Assembly (NCBI RefSeq): GCF_027530345.1
Contig: NZ_JAPZQK010000006.1
Coordinates: 124,001 to 188,000 of the forward strand
Reading direction: 5' to 3'
Source: Silanimonas sp.
Lineage (GTDB): Bacteria; Pseudomonadota; Gammaproteobacteria; Xanthomonadales; Xanthomonadaceae
DNA: 64,000 nucleotides
Shown here: positions 47,994-57,203 of the stretch, in pieces
Numbering within the stretch: position 1 is the stretch's first letter
Layout: each line of letters opens with the position of its first letter
The notes under the pieces: generated by a model
The model's input: the letters and a program-made list of their open reading frames with translations, nothing else
The model's database searches: none
Told to the model about the DNA's origin: nothing
Made by a program: the position numbers and the translations under genes

Positions 47994-49748
47994 TCAGCGC
48001 GCGGGAGCGGCGTCGAAGCCGAGCAGCAGCGGGTCGTGGTCGGAGCTGCGCCATGGGCCGGCCTCGCGACCCAGCGCGCCGTCGTAGGCGAAGCCGATCG
48101 ACTCGTCGCTGTTCACCGGCCACTTCGCCGCGCCGCGCAGCATCGCCGCCATCGACGGGCTCATCATGGCGTGGTCGAGGCGCCCGGCCTGGCCGTCGAA
48201 GACGAAGCTGTGCGGGGTGTGGCCGTCCTCGGTGGCCATCGGTGCATCGACCCAACCGCGCTCGCGGAGCACGCGGATCGGGTCTTCCATCGCGTAGGCG
48301 TTGTAGTCGCCGATCGCCACGACGCGGTCGCTGCCGCTGCCGGTCGGGTCGGTCGCCAGCCACGCGTGCATGGCTTCCGCGCTTTCCACGCGCTTGGCGT
48401 TGTAGCAGCCCTGGCCGTCGTCCTGGTCGCGGTCCGCACCCTGCGCGTCCTCGCAACCGCCCTTGCTCTTGAAGTGCACGCTGGCGACGGTGAACACCGG
48501 GCTGTCACCCACGCGGAAGCTCTGCGCCAGCACCGGGCGGCTGCCGTACTCGAAGGGGCCCTCGGTGGCCAACGCCGGGGCGCCCACGGCCTCGGCGCGA
48601 TCGGCGCGATACAGGATGCCGACGGTGATCTGGTCCGTGCCGGGCCGGCCTTCGCTGGCCACCGGCGTCCAGCGCGCGCCGGGCTGCGCCGCGTTCAGCG
48701 CGTCGGCCAGTTCCTGCACCGCCGATTCCGGGCCGAAGCCGTCGTTCTCCAACTCCTGCGCGGCGATGATCGCCGGGTCCAGCGCGGTGATCACGGTGAC
48801 GTGCTTCGCCATCTGGCGCGCGTAGCCGTCGTAGTCCTTGGCGCCGCGCTCGGTCGGGAAGCCCCCGCCCTGGCCGTCGCCGTTGAAGAGGTTCAGCAGG
48901 TTCATGCCGACGATGCGAATCGCGCCCTCGACGACCGGGGTGCCCGGTCGCGGCGCCTGACGCACTTCACCGACCACCGCATCGGCCTGCAGGCGGTAAG
49001 CGCCCCAGCGCTGGTCGAGCACGCCCTGCACGCCGACGAGCGTACTGCCGGCACGCAGCGGCTCGTCGGCCGACAGCGGCGCCGACAGCCAGGCGATGGA
49101 ACCGGGGTTCTCGGCAGTGCGGGCGTCGTCGAGCACCAGCAGGCGGCGGCGGTTGTCGGCGCGCTGTGCGATGGCGGCCTCGCCGGGCGCGGCGATCTCG
49201 GTCGGCGTGTAGAGCCGGCCGTCGAAAGCGAGGTCGACTTCGCCGAAGCGCAGCAGGGCGTCGTTGCCGGTGACCGTGAGCGGGGCCTCGATGCGCAGGC
49301 GCATGCCTTCGAAGGCCTCCCAATCGGCGGGCGGCGCCGCGAGCACCACCGGCTCGGGCAGCGCGGCGGTGCCACGGACGTCGATGCGCGCATCGGCCAG
49401 CGTGGTCAGCGTCGCGCCGTCGCCGGATTCCGCGACAAGCCCTTCGGCGACGACGTGCTGGCCCACGTCGAGCGCCGGCTGGCCGTCTGCCGGCATCACG
49501 AACAGGCCTTCGGCGGTCGCCGCGTCGGCATCGGCCTGCACGCTCTGCACGAACGCGCCATCGGCCATCAGCAGGGTGACGACGCCTTCGATGCGGGCGC
49601 GCTGGCCTTCGAAGGCGCTGCGCTCGCCACTCCCCTGCACGGCGGCGATGCCGTCCGCGGCGACGGCGGCCGTTTGATCACCGCAGCCGGCGGCAAGGAG
49701 GGCAAGGCCGAGGGCAAAGGCGAGCGGGGCGGGACGGAAACGCGTCAT
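47994..49748 (-). CDS. Extracellular nuclease, ExeM/NucH-like endonuclease/exonuclease/phosphatase family
   Basis: Lipoprotein signal LLAAGCGDQ; RIVGMNLLNLFNGDGQGGGFPTERGAKDYDGYARQM; SVHFKSKGGCEDAQGADRDQDDGQGCYNAKRVESAEAM; SDHDPLLLGF. Confidence 0.9.
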   Translation of the reverse strand: MTRFRPAPLAFALGLALLAAGCGDQTAAVAADGIAAVQGSGERSAFEGQRARIEGVVTLLMADGAFVQSVQADADAATAEGLFVMPADGQPALDVGQHVVAEGLVAESGDGATLTTLADARIDVRGTAALPEPVVLAAPPADWEAFEGMRLRIEAPLTVTGNDALLRFGEVDLAFDGRLYTPTEIAAPGEAAIAQRADNRRRLLVLDDARTAENPGSIAWLSAPLSADEPLRAGSTLVGVQGVLDQRWGAYRLQADAVVGEVRQAPRPGTPVVEGAIRIVGMNLLNLFNGDGQGGGFPTERGAKDYDGYARQMAKHVTVITALDPAIIAAQELENDGFGPESAVQELADALNAAQPGARWTPVASEGRPGTDQITVGILYRADRAEAVGAPALATEGPFEYGSRPVLAQSFRVGDSPVFTVASVHFKSKGGCEDAQGADRDQDDGQGCYNAKRVESAEAMHAWLATDPTGSGSDRVVAIGDYNAYAMEDPIRVLRERGWVDAPMATEDGHTPHSFVFDGQAGRLDHAMMSPSMAAMLRGAAKWPVNSDESIGFAYDGALGREAGPWRSSDHDPLLLGFDAAPAR

Positions 49749-49766
49749 CGGAACTCCAGAGACAGC

Positions 49767-49788
49767 GACGCCGCCCGAAGGCGGCGTC
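49767..49788. terminator. Hairpin between cytochrome c and nuclease genes
   Basis: GACGCCGCC-CGAA-GGCGGCGTC, 9-bp stem with tetraloop; no U-tract. Confidence 0.45.
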
Positions 49789-49812
49789 GGAAACACACGG
49801 GATGGCGCGAGC

Positions 49813-50331
49813 TTACTGGTACTTGTTGATCATGTAGTCGACCGACGCGGCCATCTGCTCGTCGGTGAGGCGGGCGTTGCCGCCGCGGGCCGGCATGATG
49901 CCCGCCGCGCCCTGGAAGCCTTCAATCGCGTGCTTGAGCAGCGTGTCGCGGCCCTGGGCGATGCGCGGCGCCCACGCCGCAGCGGTCGGGGCCGGGGCAC
50001 CGCCAGCGCCGTTGGCGTGGCAGGCCGAGCAGAGGTTCTGATAGATCACCGCGCCATCCAGCGTGCCGCCGTAGGGTGCGCCGCCCGCGGCCGCGGCCTC
50101 GGCGGCGGCCTTCGCGGCGGCAGCGGCAGCAGCGGCACCGGTTTCGCCGGCATACACTCCGCCCAGAGGCTGGATGCGCTCGATCGTGCGGGCTTCGGCG
50201 ATCGGGTTGGGTTCGTGGGCCTTGCGACCGTTGAGGTAGAGGCCGATCAGGATCAGCACGACCATGATGCCGAACAGCACCGCGATGACCTGCGAGAAGT
50301 GCTTCAGGAAGACGAGATCGTGATTGCGCAC
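49813..50331 (-). CDS. Membrane-anchored c-type cytochrome (c5-like)
   Basis: TM VIAVLFGIMVVLILIGLYL, Ala-rich linker, heme motif CSACHANG, MPARGG axial Met region; GTG start 50331. Confidence 0.9.
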   Translation of the reverse strand: MRNHDLVFLKHFSQVIAVLFGIMVVLILIGLYLNGRKAHEPNPIAEARTIERIQPLGGVYAGETGAAAAAAAAKAAAEAAAAGGAPYGGTLDGAVIYQNLCSACHANGAGGAPAPTAAAWAPRIAQGRDTLLKHAIEGFQGAAGIMPARGGNARLTDEQMAASVDYMINKYQ

Positions 50332-50423
50332 GGGGATACCTGGTTGGGCTGGGCCGCCGAAAGGACGACGAAGTATATCGGCCCCTTGCGCCGGCGCGAA
50401 GCGCCGCGGCGTGGGGTGGCGGC

Positions 50424-51938
50424 GTGACGTCGCGCGCGGACGGCCCGGTGCCCTGGGCGGCCGCGCTGCTCCTGCTCGCCTATGCACCCGCCTGGATGCT
50501 TCTGGAGACGCTCTCGACGCCGCTGGCCTTCTGGCCGGTGGCCCTGCGCTTCCTGCTGCTGTGGTTCCTGCCGTTGCGCTACTGGCCGGCCCTGATGGCG
50601 GTGGATGCCGCCGGGGGGGTGCTGGCCCGGCATTTCCTGGGGGATGGTCCGTTGTTCGCCCTGGAGGCCTGGCTGCTGGCGCTGGCCCCGGTGCTCGTCT
50701 ACGCCGCGATGATCCGCGCGCTGCGGGGCCCCGGCGAACCCGCCGCCCCGGACACGCCAGGCGGGATGGCACGGTTGCTGGCCGCTTGTGCCCTCTGCAC
50801 CTTCGGCGTCGCGCCCTTGCTGGCCCTGCAGGGTGGCGGCTTCGACGCCCTGCTCGCCTTCGGGTTCGGCGACCTCTTCGGCCTGCTGGTCGTGGTGCCG
50901 GCCGCGCTGACCTTGCGGGCCGACCCGACCGGCCTCTGGCGCTCGCGGCGGTGGGGCTTCGAGGGTGCCCTGGCCTTCGCGGTGACGCTGGGCGTGATGA
51001 GCCTGGCCCGGCAGAAGCCCGCGCTCGACGAGCACCTGCTGCTGATCGTGTTCCTGCCGGCCGTGGTCCTGGCGTTCCGGCACGGCTGGCGCGGTGCGGC
51101 CTGGTCGCTGGCCGGGCTCGGTGGCTTGCTGGCCCTGGGCTTCAGCGATCGGCCGGATCCGATGCGCCTGCAGGTCATGACGGCGGTGATCGGGGGCGCC
51201 GCGCTGCTGCTGGGCGCCGCGGCCACGCAGCTGCGCGAGCAGCGCGAGACGGTGGAAGCCCAGCATGCGGCGCTGCGGCTCGCCCTGCTGGAGCAGCGTG
51301 AACTCGCCGGGCGGATCGTAGCGCTCGAGGACGACGGCCAACGCCACGTCGCCGAATCGCTGCACCAGCAAGTGGCGCCGCCCCTGCAGGAGCTCCGGAC
51401 CCTGCTGGCGATGGCCTGGCGCGGCAGCGGCGACGAGCGCGACGCGCGCATGCTGGAATCGCTGCGCGGCCACACCTGGCAGGTGCAGGACGGCCTCGAA
51501 CGAGCCCTGCGCCGGCTCCAGCCGCCCTCGCTGGCCCGCGGTGACCTCCATGCCCTCCTGGCCCACGGGCCGCTGTGGGAATGGGCGCAGGAACAGGGCG
51601 CCGCCTGGTCGGTGCAGCTCGACGGGCCGGTGCAACGCCTGCCCGAACGCTGGAAAGGCGTCGCCTACCGGATCGCGCAGGCCGGCCTGGAGCACGGCTT
51701 GGCCCACGGGGCGCGGCAATGCCGGATCCACCTCGTGGCCACCGCCAACGCCGGCAGCCTCGACATCGACCTCCAGCTCGATCTCGACCACCCGCCGGGC
51801 GCATCGGCGCAGGGCCTCGGCATCGAAGCCATCCGCGACCGCACGCTGGCCGCCGGAGGCCGCTACCGGGCCGAACCGCGGCCCGAAGGCAGCCGGCACC
51901 GCGTGCACCTCGTCGATATCGCCATCGCGCCGGCCTGA
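50424..51938 (+). CDS. MASE1-type sensor with UhpB-like (HisKA_3) kinase region
   Basis: Polytopic N-terminus; VALEDDGQRHVAESLHQQVAPPLQEL dimer box; GLGIEAIRDRTLAAGGRY G-box; N-box appears degenerate. Confidence 0.75.
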   Translation: MTSRADGPVPWAAALLLLAYAPAWMLLETLSTPLAFWPVALRFLLLWFLPLRYWPALMAVDAAGGVLARHFLGDGPLFALEAWLLALAPVLVYAAMIRALRGPGEPAAPDTPGGMARLLAACALCTFGVAPLLALQGGGFDALLAFGFGDLFGLLVVVPAALTLRADPTGLWRSRRWGFEGALAFAVTLGVMSLARQKPALDEHLLLIVFLPAVVLAFRHGWRGAAWSLAGLGGLLALGFSDRPDPMRLQVMTAVIGGAALLLGAAATQLREQRETVEAQHAALRLALLEQRELAGRIVALEDDGQRHVAESLHQQVAPPLQELRTLLAMAWRGSGDERDARMLESLRGHTWQVQDGLERALRRLQPPSLARGDLHALLAHGPLWEWAQEQGAAWSVQLDGPVQRLPERWKGVAYRIAQAGLEHGLAHGARQCRIHLVATANAGSLDIDLQLDLDHPPGASAQGLGIEAIRDRTLAAGGRYRAEPRPEGSRHRVHLVDIAIAPA

Positions 51939-52011
51939 GCCGGGGGCGCCGGCGTTGCGAATCCGTCGCAACAGCGTTCCATAGCCGGAACAGCGTCTGG
52001 ACTTATTTCTG

Positions 52012-52027
52012 TACAAAACGTCCTGTA
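52012..52027. promoter_or_regulatory. Candidate TetR operator
   Basis: TACA-AA-ACGT-CC-TGTA inverted repeat about 14 bp upstream of tetR start. Confidence 0.35.
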
Positions 52028-52040
52028 AAGTTGCGCCCCT

Positions 52041-52640
52041 ATGACTCGCCCGCCCAAAGCCCGCCAGAAAGTGCTCGACGCCGCCCGCCGGATCGTCGAA
52101 ACCCGCGGCGCCGGCCACCTCACCTTCGAAACGCTGGCCGAAGAGTCCGGCGTGACCCGCGGCGGCATCACCTACCACTTCCGGACCAAGGAAGACCTGC
52201 TCAAGGCCCTGATCGAAGCCGACATCGCCGACTGGAACGCGGCCTCCGAGCAGCTGGGCGGCGACGCCGGCATGCCTTGCCCGAAGGCCTGCCGGATGAT
52301 CGGCCACGTGCGGTCCTCGCTGGCCGACGACGACGACGCCCACAAGCGCTTCGTCACCGGAATGATCAGCGCCGCAATGGTCGACCCGCAGCTGCTCGAC
52401 CCCGTCCGCACCCACCTCGCCGAGGAATTCGCCGATTGGCGCTGGGACGACGCCGACCTCGAGCGCTACCTGCTGCTGCTCGCCGCTGACGGCCTGTTCT
52501 GGAACCAGCTGTTCAACGTCAGCCCGCTACCGCCGGCCGCGCGCCCCCGGCTCGCCGCCCTGATCGAAGCCAAGGTGCGCGCCTTCGCCGCCGACGCCCC
52601 GCCCCCACCCGAATCCCCGAATTCCTCTTCCGGAACCTGA
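52041..52640 (+). CDS. TetR family transcriptional regulator
   Basis: KVLDAARRIVETRGAGHLTFETLAEESGVTRGGITYHFRTKEDLLKALIEAD. Confidence 0.92.
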   Translation: MTRPPKARQKVLDAARRIVETRGAGHLTFETLAEESGVTRGGITYHFRTKEDLLKALIEADIADWNAASEQLGGDAGMPCPKACRMIGHVRSSLADDDDAHKRFVTGMISAAMVDPQLLDPVRTHLAEEFADWRWDDADLERYLLLLAADGLFWNQLFNVSPLPPAARPRLAALIEAKVRAFAADAPPPPESPNSSSGT

Positions 52641-52643
52641 ACC

Positions 52644-53927
52644 ATGGCCCCGACACCCCACGCCGGCTTCGCCCCCCGTCCCGCCCTCGCGGCACGCCTC
52701 GCCCTCGCGAGCGCCCTGGCCCTCGCCCTCGCCGCCTGCGGCGGCGGCGGCGGTGGCATGCAGATGCCACCCACCGAAGTGAACGTCGCGCCCGTGGTGG
52801 CGAAGTCGGTCGCGCAGTGGGATGAGTTCACCGGCCGCATCGAAGCCATCGAAAGCGCCGAAATCCGCCCGCGCGTCGGCGGCACCGTCGTCGGCGTGCA
52901 CTTCGACGAGGGTGGCCTCGTGGCGAAGGGCGACCTGTTGTTCACCATCGACGACCGCGAGTACCGCGCCGCCGTCGCCAGCGCCCGCGCCGACGTGGCC
53001 CGCGCCGAAGCACGTCGCGCCCTCGCTGCGACCGAACTGAAGCGCAGCGAGACGCTCATCGCCGCCAAGGCCGTGAGCGCCGGCGAGCTCGAAAGCCGCC
53101 AGAACGAAGCGAAGCAGGCCGACGCCGACCTGCTCGCCGCACAGGCCCGTCTCGAGACCGCCGAGTTGAACCTGTCGTTCACCCGCGTCACCGCGCCGAT
53201 CGCCGGCCGCGTCGGCGTGGCGCGGATGCGCACCGGCAACCTCGTGGCGCCGGGCGAGCCCGTGCTCACCACGGTGGTGTCGCTCGACCCGGTGTACGTG
53301 AGCTTCCAGGGCGACGAGCGTGCCTACCTGCGCTACCAGGAGATGGCGCGCGACGGCAGCCGTCCGAGCTCGCGCAACGCCGCCAACCCGGTGCGCGTCG
53401 GCCTCGCCAACGAGCAGGGCTTCCCGCACACCGGCCGCATGGTCTTCGTCGACAACGTCGTCGATCCGGCCACCGGCACCATCTTCGCCCGCGCCGAACT
53501 GCCGAACCCGGACGGCGTGTTCACCCCCGGCCTGTTCGCGCGCGTGCAGCTGCTCGGCTCTGGCCAGCGCGATGCGCTGCTGGTGCACCCGCAGGCCGTG
53601 CTCACCGACCAGGACCGCCGCTACGTCTACGTGGCGGACATGGTGACCCTGCCGCCCGAGATGGGCGGCACCGGCGAGCCGCACCTCGGCGCCGTGCGCA
53701 AGGACGTCGAGCTGGGCCCGACGATCGACGGCCTCGTGGTCGTCGAGAAGGGCCTCGACGCCGACGACAAGGTGGTGGTGAACGGCATGCGCAAGATCTT
53801 CTACCCGGGCGCCGCGATCGCACCGGTGGAAGTGCCGATGGACGCGCCGAACACCGTGGTCGCCGCGCCGGGCCCGGCCGATGCCGCCGGTGGCGCGACC
53901 ACCGCCGACGACACGGCCGAGGGCTGA
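52644..53927 (+). CDS. RND efflux adaptor, MexE-like
   Basis: Lipoprotein signal LALAACGGG; VAPVVAKSVAQWDEFTGRIEAIESAEIRPRVGG, VTAPIAGRVGVARMRTGNLV. Confidence 0.92.
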   Translation: MAPTPHAGFAPRPALAARLALASALALALAACGGGGGGMQMPPTEVNVAPVVAKSVAQWDEFTGRIEAIESAEIRPRVGGTVVGVHFDEGGLVAKGDLLFTIDDREYRAAVASARADVARAEARRALAATELKRSETLIAAKAVSAGELESRQNEAKQADADLLAAQARLETAELNLSFTRVTAPIAGRVGVARMRTGNLVAPGEPVLTTVVSLDPVYVSFQGDERAYLRYQEMARDGSRPSSRNAANPVRVGLANEQGFPHTGRMVFVDNVVDPATGTIFARAELPNPDGVFTPGLFARVQLLGSGQRDALLVHPQAVLTDQDRRYVYVADMVTLPPEMGGTGEPHLGAVRKDVELGPTIDGLVVVEKGLDADDKVVVNGMRKIFYPGAAIAPVEVPMDAPNTVVAAPGPADAAGGATTADDTAEG

Positions 53928-53930
53928 GCC

Positions 53931-56900
53931 ATGGCCTCCGGACACACCGATCTTTCACGCGTCTTCGTCGACCGCCCGATCCTCGCGGCGGTCCTCTCGA
54001 TCGTCGTCTTCGTCGCCGGCCTGATCGCCATCCCCAACCTGCCGATCACCGAGTACCCGGAAGTCGCGCCGCCGACCATCCAGGTCACCGCGATCTACCC
54101 GGGCGCCAACCCGAAGACGATCGCCGATACGGTCGCTGCGCCGTTGGAGGAAACGATCAACGGCGTCGAGAACATGATCTACATGAAGTCGGCGGCGTCC
54201 TCGGACGGCACCCTCGTCCTGTCGATCACCTTCGGCCTCGGCACCGACGTCGACCTCGCCGCCGTGCAGGTGCAGAACCGCGTGGCGCAGGCCCTGCCGC
54301 GCCTGCCCGATTCGGTGCGCGCGCTCGGCGTCACCACCGCCAAGGTGTCGCCGAACATCACGATGGTCGTGCACCTGACCTCGCCTGACGGCCGCTACGA
54401 CGGCCTGTACCTGTCGAACTTCGCCAACCTCAACGTCAAGGACGAGCTCGCCCGCTTGTCCGGCGTCGGCAACGCGCAGGCCTTCGGCGCCGGCGTCTAC
54501 GCGATGCGCGTGTGGATCGACCCCGACCAGGCGGCCGCCCGCGGGCTGACGGCGCTCGACATCGTCGGCGCGATCCGCGAACAGAACGTTCAGGTCTCGG
54601 CCGGCGCCATCGGCGCTTCGCCGCAGCCCACCGGCGCCTCGGTGCAGCTGCTGGTGAACGCCCGCGGCCGCCTGGAGACGCCCGAGGAGTTCGGCGCCAT
54701 CGTGCTGAAGACCGGCGCCGGCGGCGCCGTGACGCGCCTGCGTGACGTCGCCCGCGTCGAACTCGGCTCGAACACCTATGCGCTCAACAGCTACCTCAAC
54801 AACGAGGAAGCCGCAGCCATCGTGATCTTCGAGGCGCCGGGCGCGAACTCCATCGCGCTCTCCGACGCCGTGCGCGCACGGATGGCTGAACTGAAGAAGG
54901 ACTTCCCGGAAGGCGTCGACTACGCGATCGCCTACGACCCGACCGTATTCGTGCGGGCCTCGGTCGACTCGGTGGTGAGCACCCTGCTCGAGGCGGTGCT
55001 GCTCGTCGTCCTCGTCGTGGTGGTGTTCCTGCAGACCTGGCGCGCCTCGATCATCCCCCTGCTGGCCGTGCCGGTCTCGATCGTCGGCACCTTCGCGGTG
55101 CTGCTCCTGCTCGGCTATTCCATCAACGTGCTGACCCTGTTCGGCCTGGTGCTGGCCATCGGCATCGTCGTCGACGACGCCATCGTCGTGGTGGAGAACG
55201 TCGAGCGCCACATCGAGGACGGACTCACCCCGCTCGATGCGGCGCACAAAGCGATGAGCGAAGTCTCCGGGCCCATCGTCGCGATCTCGCTGGTGCTGGC
55301 GGCGGTGTTCGTGCCGATCGCCTTCATCGACGGCGTGACCGGCCAGTTCTACCGCCAGTTCGCGGTGACCATCGCCGCCTCGGTGCTGATCTCGGCCTTC
55401 AACTCGCTCACCCTCAGCCCGGCGCTGGCCGCGGTGCTGCTGAAGCCGCACGGCGCGCCGAAGGACGCTCTCGCACGCGGCATCGACCGCGTGGCGGGAC
55501 GCTTCTTCGGCTGGTTCAACGCCCGCTTCAAGCGCAGCTCGGACCGCTACGCCGGCCGCATCGGCGGCACCATCCGCCGCTCGACGCGCCTGCTGGTGCT
55601 GTACGCGGGCCTGGTCGGCGTGACCGTGCTCGGGTTCACGCAGATCCCGGGGGGCTTCATCCCGACGCAGGACAAGCAGTACCTGTTCGCCGGCGTGCAG
55701 CTGCCGGAAGGCGCCACGCTCGAACGCACCGAAGCGGCGATGAAGCGCATGGGCGACATCGCCTTGGCCACGCCGGGCGTGAAGGACGTCGTGCAGTTCC
55801 CCGGCCTCAACGCCATCCACTTCGTCAGCACCCCGAACGTCGGCGTGATGTTCATCGGCCTCGATCCGCCGGACGACCTGCCCAAGCCGGCTGCTGCGAT
55901 CGCCGGCGAGCTGACGGGCAAGTTCGGCGCCATCCAGGACGGCATGGCCTTCGCCTTCATGCCGCCGCCGGTGAACGGCTACGGCAACGCCGCCGGCGTC
56001 GAAGCCTATGTGCAGGACCGCCAGCGCGTCGGCTACGGCGAACTCAACGCCGCGACGCAGGCCCTGACCGGCACGATCAGCCAGCAGCCCGGCTTCGGAC
56101 CCGGCTCCTCGTTCTCGTCCTTCCAGGCCAACGTGCCGCAGCTTGATGCCGTGGTCGACCGCGACAAGGTCAAGGAATCCGGCCTCGCCCTGACCGACGT
56201 CTACGACTCGCTGCAGGTCTACCTCGGCAGCGCCTACGTCAACGACTTCAACCTGTTCGGCCGCACCTACTCGGTGTACGCGCAGGCGGATGCGCCGTTC
56301 CGCGACGAGGTCGGCGATGTCGCCCGCCTGCAGGTGCGCAACGCGCAGGGCGAGATGGTTCCGCTCGGCAGCGTGGTCGAACTGGTGCCGAGCTTCGGCC
56401 CCGATCCGGTGGTGCGCTACAACGGCTATCCCGCGGCGGACGTCAGTGCCAGCCCCTTCGATCCCGCCTCGGTGAGCAGCACGGACGCCGTCCGCATCGC
56501 CCGCGATACCGCCGGGCAGGTGCTGCCGCGCGGCATGGCGCTGGAGTTCACCGGCCTCACCTACCAGCAGGTGAACCAGGGCATCGCCCAGTTCCTCGTG
56601 TTCCCGCTCTGCGTGCTGCTGGTGTACCTCGTGCTGGCGGCGCTTTACGAGAGCTGGTCGCTGCCGCTGGCGGTGATCCTGATCGTGCCGCTCTGCCTGC
56701 TTTCGGCGCTGGCCGGCATCTGGGTGCTGAACCAGATCAACGGCCTGTGGTTCGTGGCGCAGATCGTGACGGGAGCGATCAACCCGATGACGGCGGCACC
56801 GCCGACCATCATCGACATGAATGTGTTCACCCAGATCGGCCTCGTGGTGCTGATGGGCCTGGCCTGCAAGAACGCCATCCTGATCGTGGAGTTCGCGCGG

Positions 56901-57203
56901 GAGCTCGAACAGCAAGGCCGTGGCATCGTCGAAGCCGCCGTCGAGGCCTGCCGCCTGCGCTTGCGCCCGATCCTGATGACCAGCTTCGCCTTCATCGCCG
57001 GCGTGCTGCCGCTGGTGTTCGCGGGCGGTGCCGGCGCCGAGGTGCGCCACGTGATGGGCGTGACCGTGTTCTTCGGCATGCTCGGCGTGACCTTCTTCGG
57101 CCTGTTCTTCACCCCGGTGTTCTACGTGGTGATCCGCCGCATGGTGGAGAACCGCAAGGCGCGTCGCGCCGTCGCACAGCTCGAGGAGTCCTCCCATGCC
57201 TAA
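53931..57203 (+). CDS. RND efflux permease, MexF-like
   Basis: FVDRPILAAVLSIVVFVAGLIAIPNLPITEYPEVAPPTIQVTAIYPGANPKTIADTVAAPLE; LVLAIGIVVDDAIVVVENVER. Confidence 0.95.
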   Translation: MASGHTDLSRVFVDRPILAAVLSIVVFVAGLIAIPNLPITEYPEVAPPTIQVTAIYPGANPKTIADTVAAPLEETINGVENMIYMKSAASSDGTLVLSITFGLGTDVDLAAVQVQNRVAQALPRLPDSVRALGVTTAKVSPNITMVVHLTSPDGRYDGLYLSNFANLNVKDELARLSGVGNAQAFGAGVYAMRVWIDPDQAAARGLTALDIVGAIREQNVQVSAGAIGASPQPTGASVQLLVNARGRLETPEEFGAIVLKTGAGGAVTRLRDVARVELGSNTYALNSYLNNEEAAAIVIFEAPGANSIALSDAVRARMAELKKDFPEGVDYAIAYDPTVFVRASVDSVVSTLLEAVLLVVLVVVVFLQTWRASIIPLLAVPVSIVGTFAVLLLLGYSINVLTLFGLVLAIGIVVDDAIVVVENVERHIEDGLTPLDAAHKAMSEVSGPIVAISLVLAAVFVPIAFIDGVTGQFYRQFAVTIAASVLISAFNSLTLSPALAAVLLKPHGAPKDALARGIDRVAGRFFGWFNARFKRSSDRYAGRIGGTIRRSTRLLVLYAGLVGVTVLGFTQIPGGFIPTQDKQYLFAGVQLPEGATLERTEAAMKRMGDIALATPGVKDVVQFPGLNAIHFVSTPNVGVMFIGLDPPDDLPKPAAAIAGELTGKFGAIQDGMAFAFMPPPVNGYGNAAGVEAYVQDRQRVGYGELNAATQALTGTISQQPGFGPGSSFSSFQANVPQLDAVVDRDKVKESGLALTDVYDSLQVYLGSAYVNDFNLFGRTYSVYAQADAPFRDEVGDVARLQVRNAQGEMVPLGSVVELVPSFGPDPVVRYNGYPAADVSASPFDPASVSSTDAVRIARDTAGQVLPRGMALEFTGLTYQQVNQGIAQFLVFPLCVLLVYLVLAALYESWSLPLAVILIVPLCLLSALAGIWVLNQINGLWFVAQIVTGAINPMTAAPPTIIDMNVFTQIGLVVLMGLACKNAILIVEFARELEQQGRGIVEAAVEACRLRLRPILMTSFAFIAGVLPLVFAGGAGAEVRHVMGVTVFFGMLGVTFFGLFFTPVFYVVIRRMVENRKARRAVAQLEESSHA

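Noticed and set aside
50075-50150. Ala-rich repeat coding segment
   Set aside because: Ordinary flexible linker between the TM anchor and heme domain of a membrane-bound cytochrome c.
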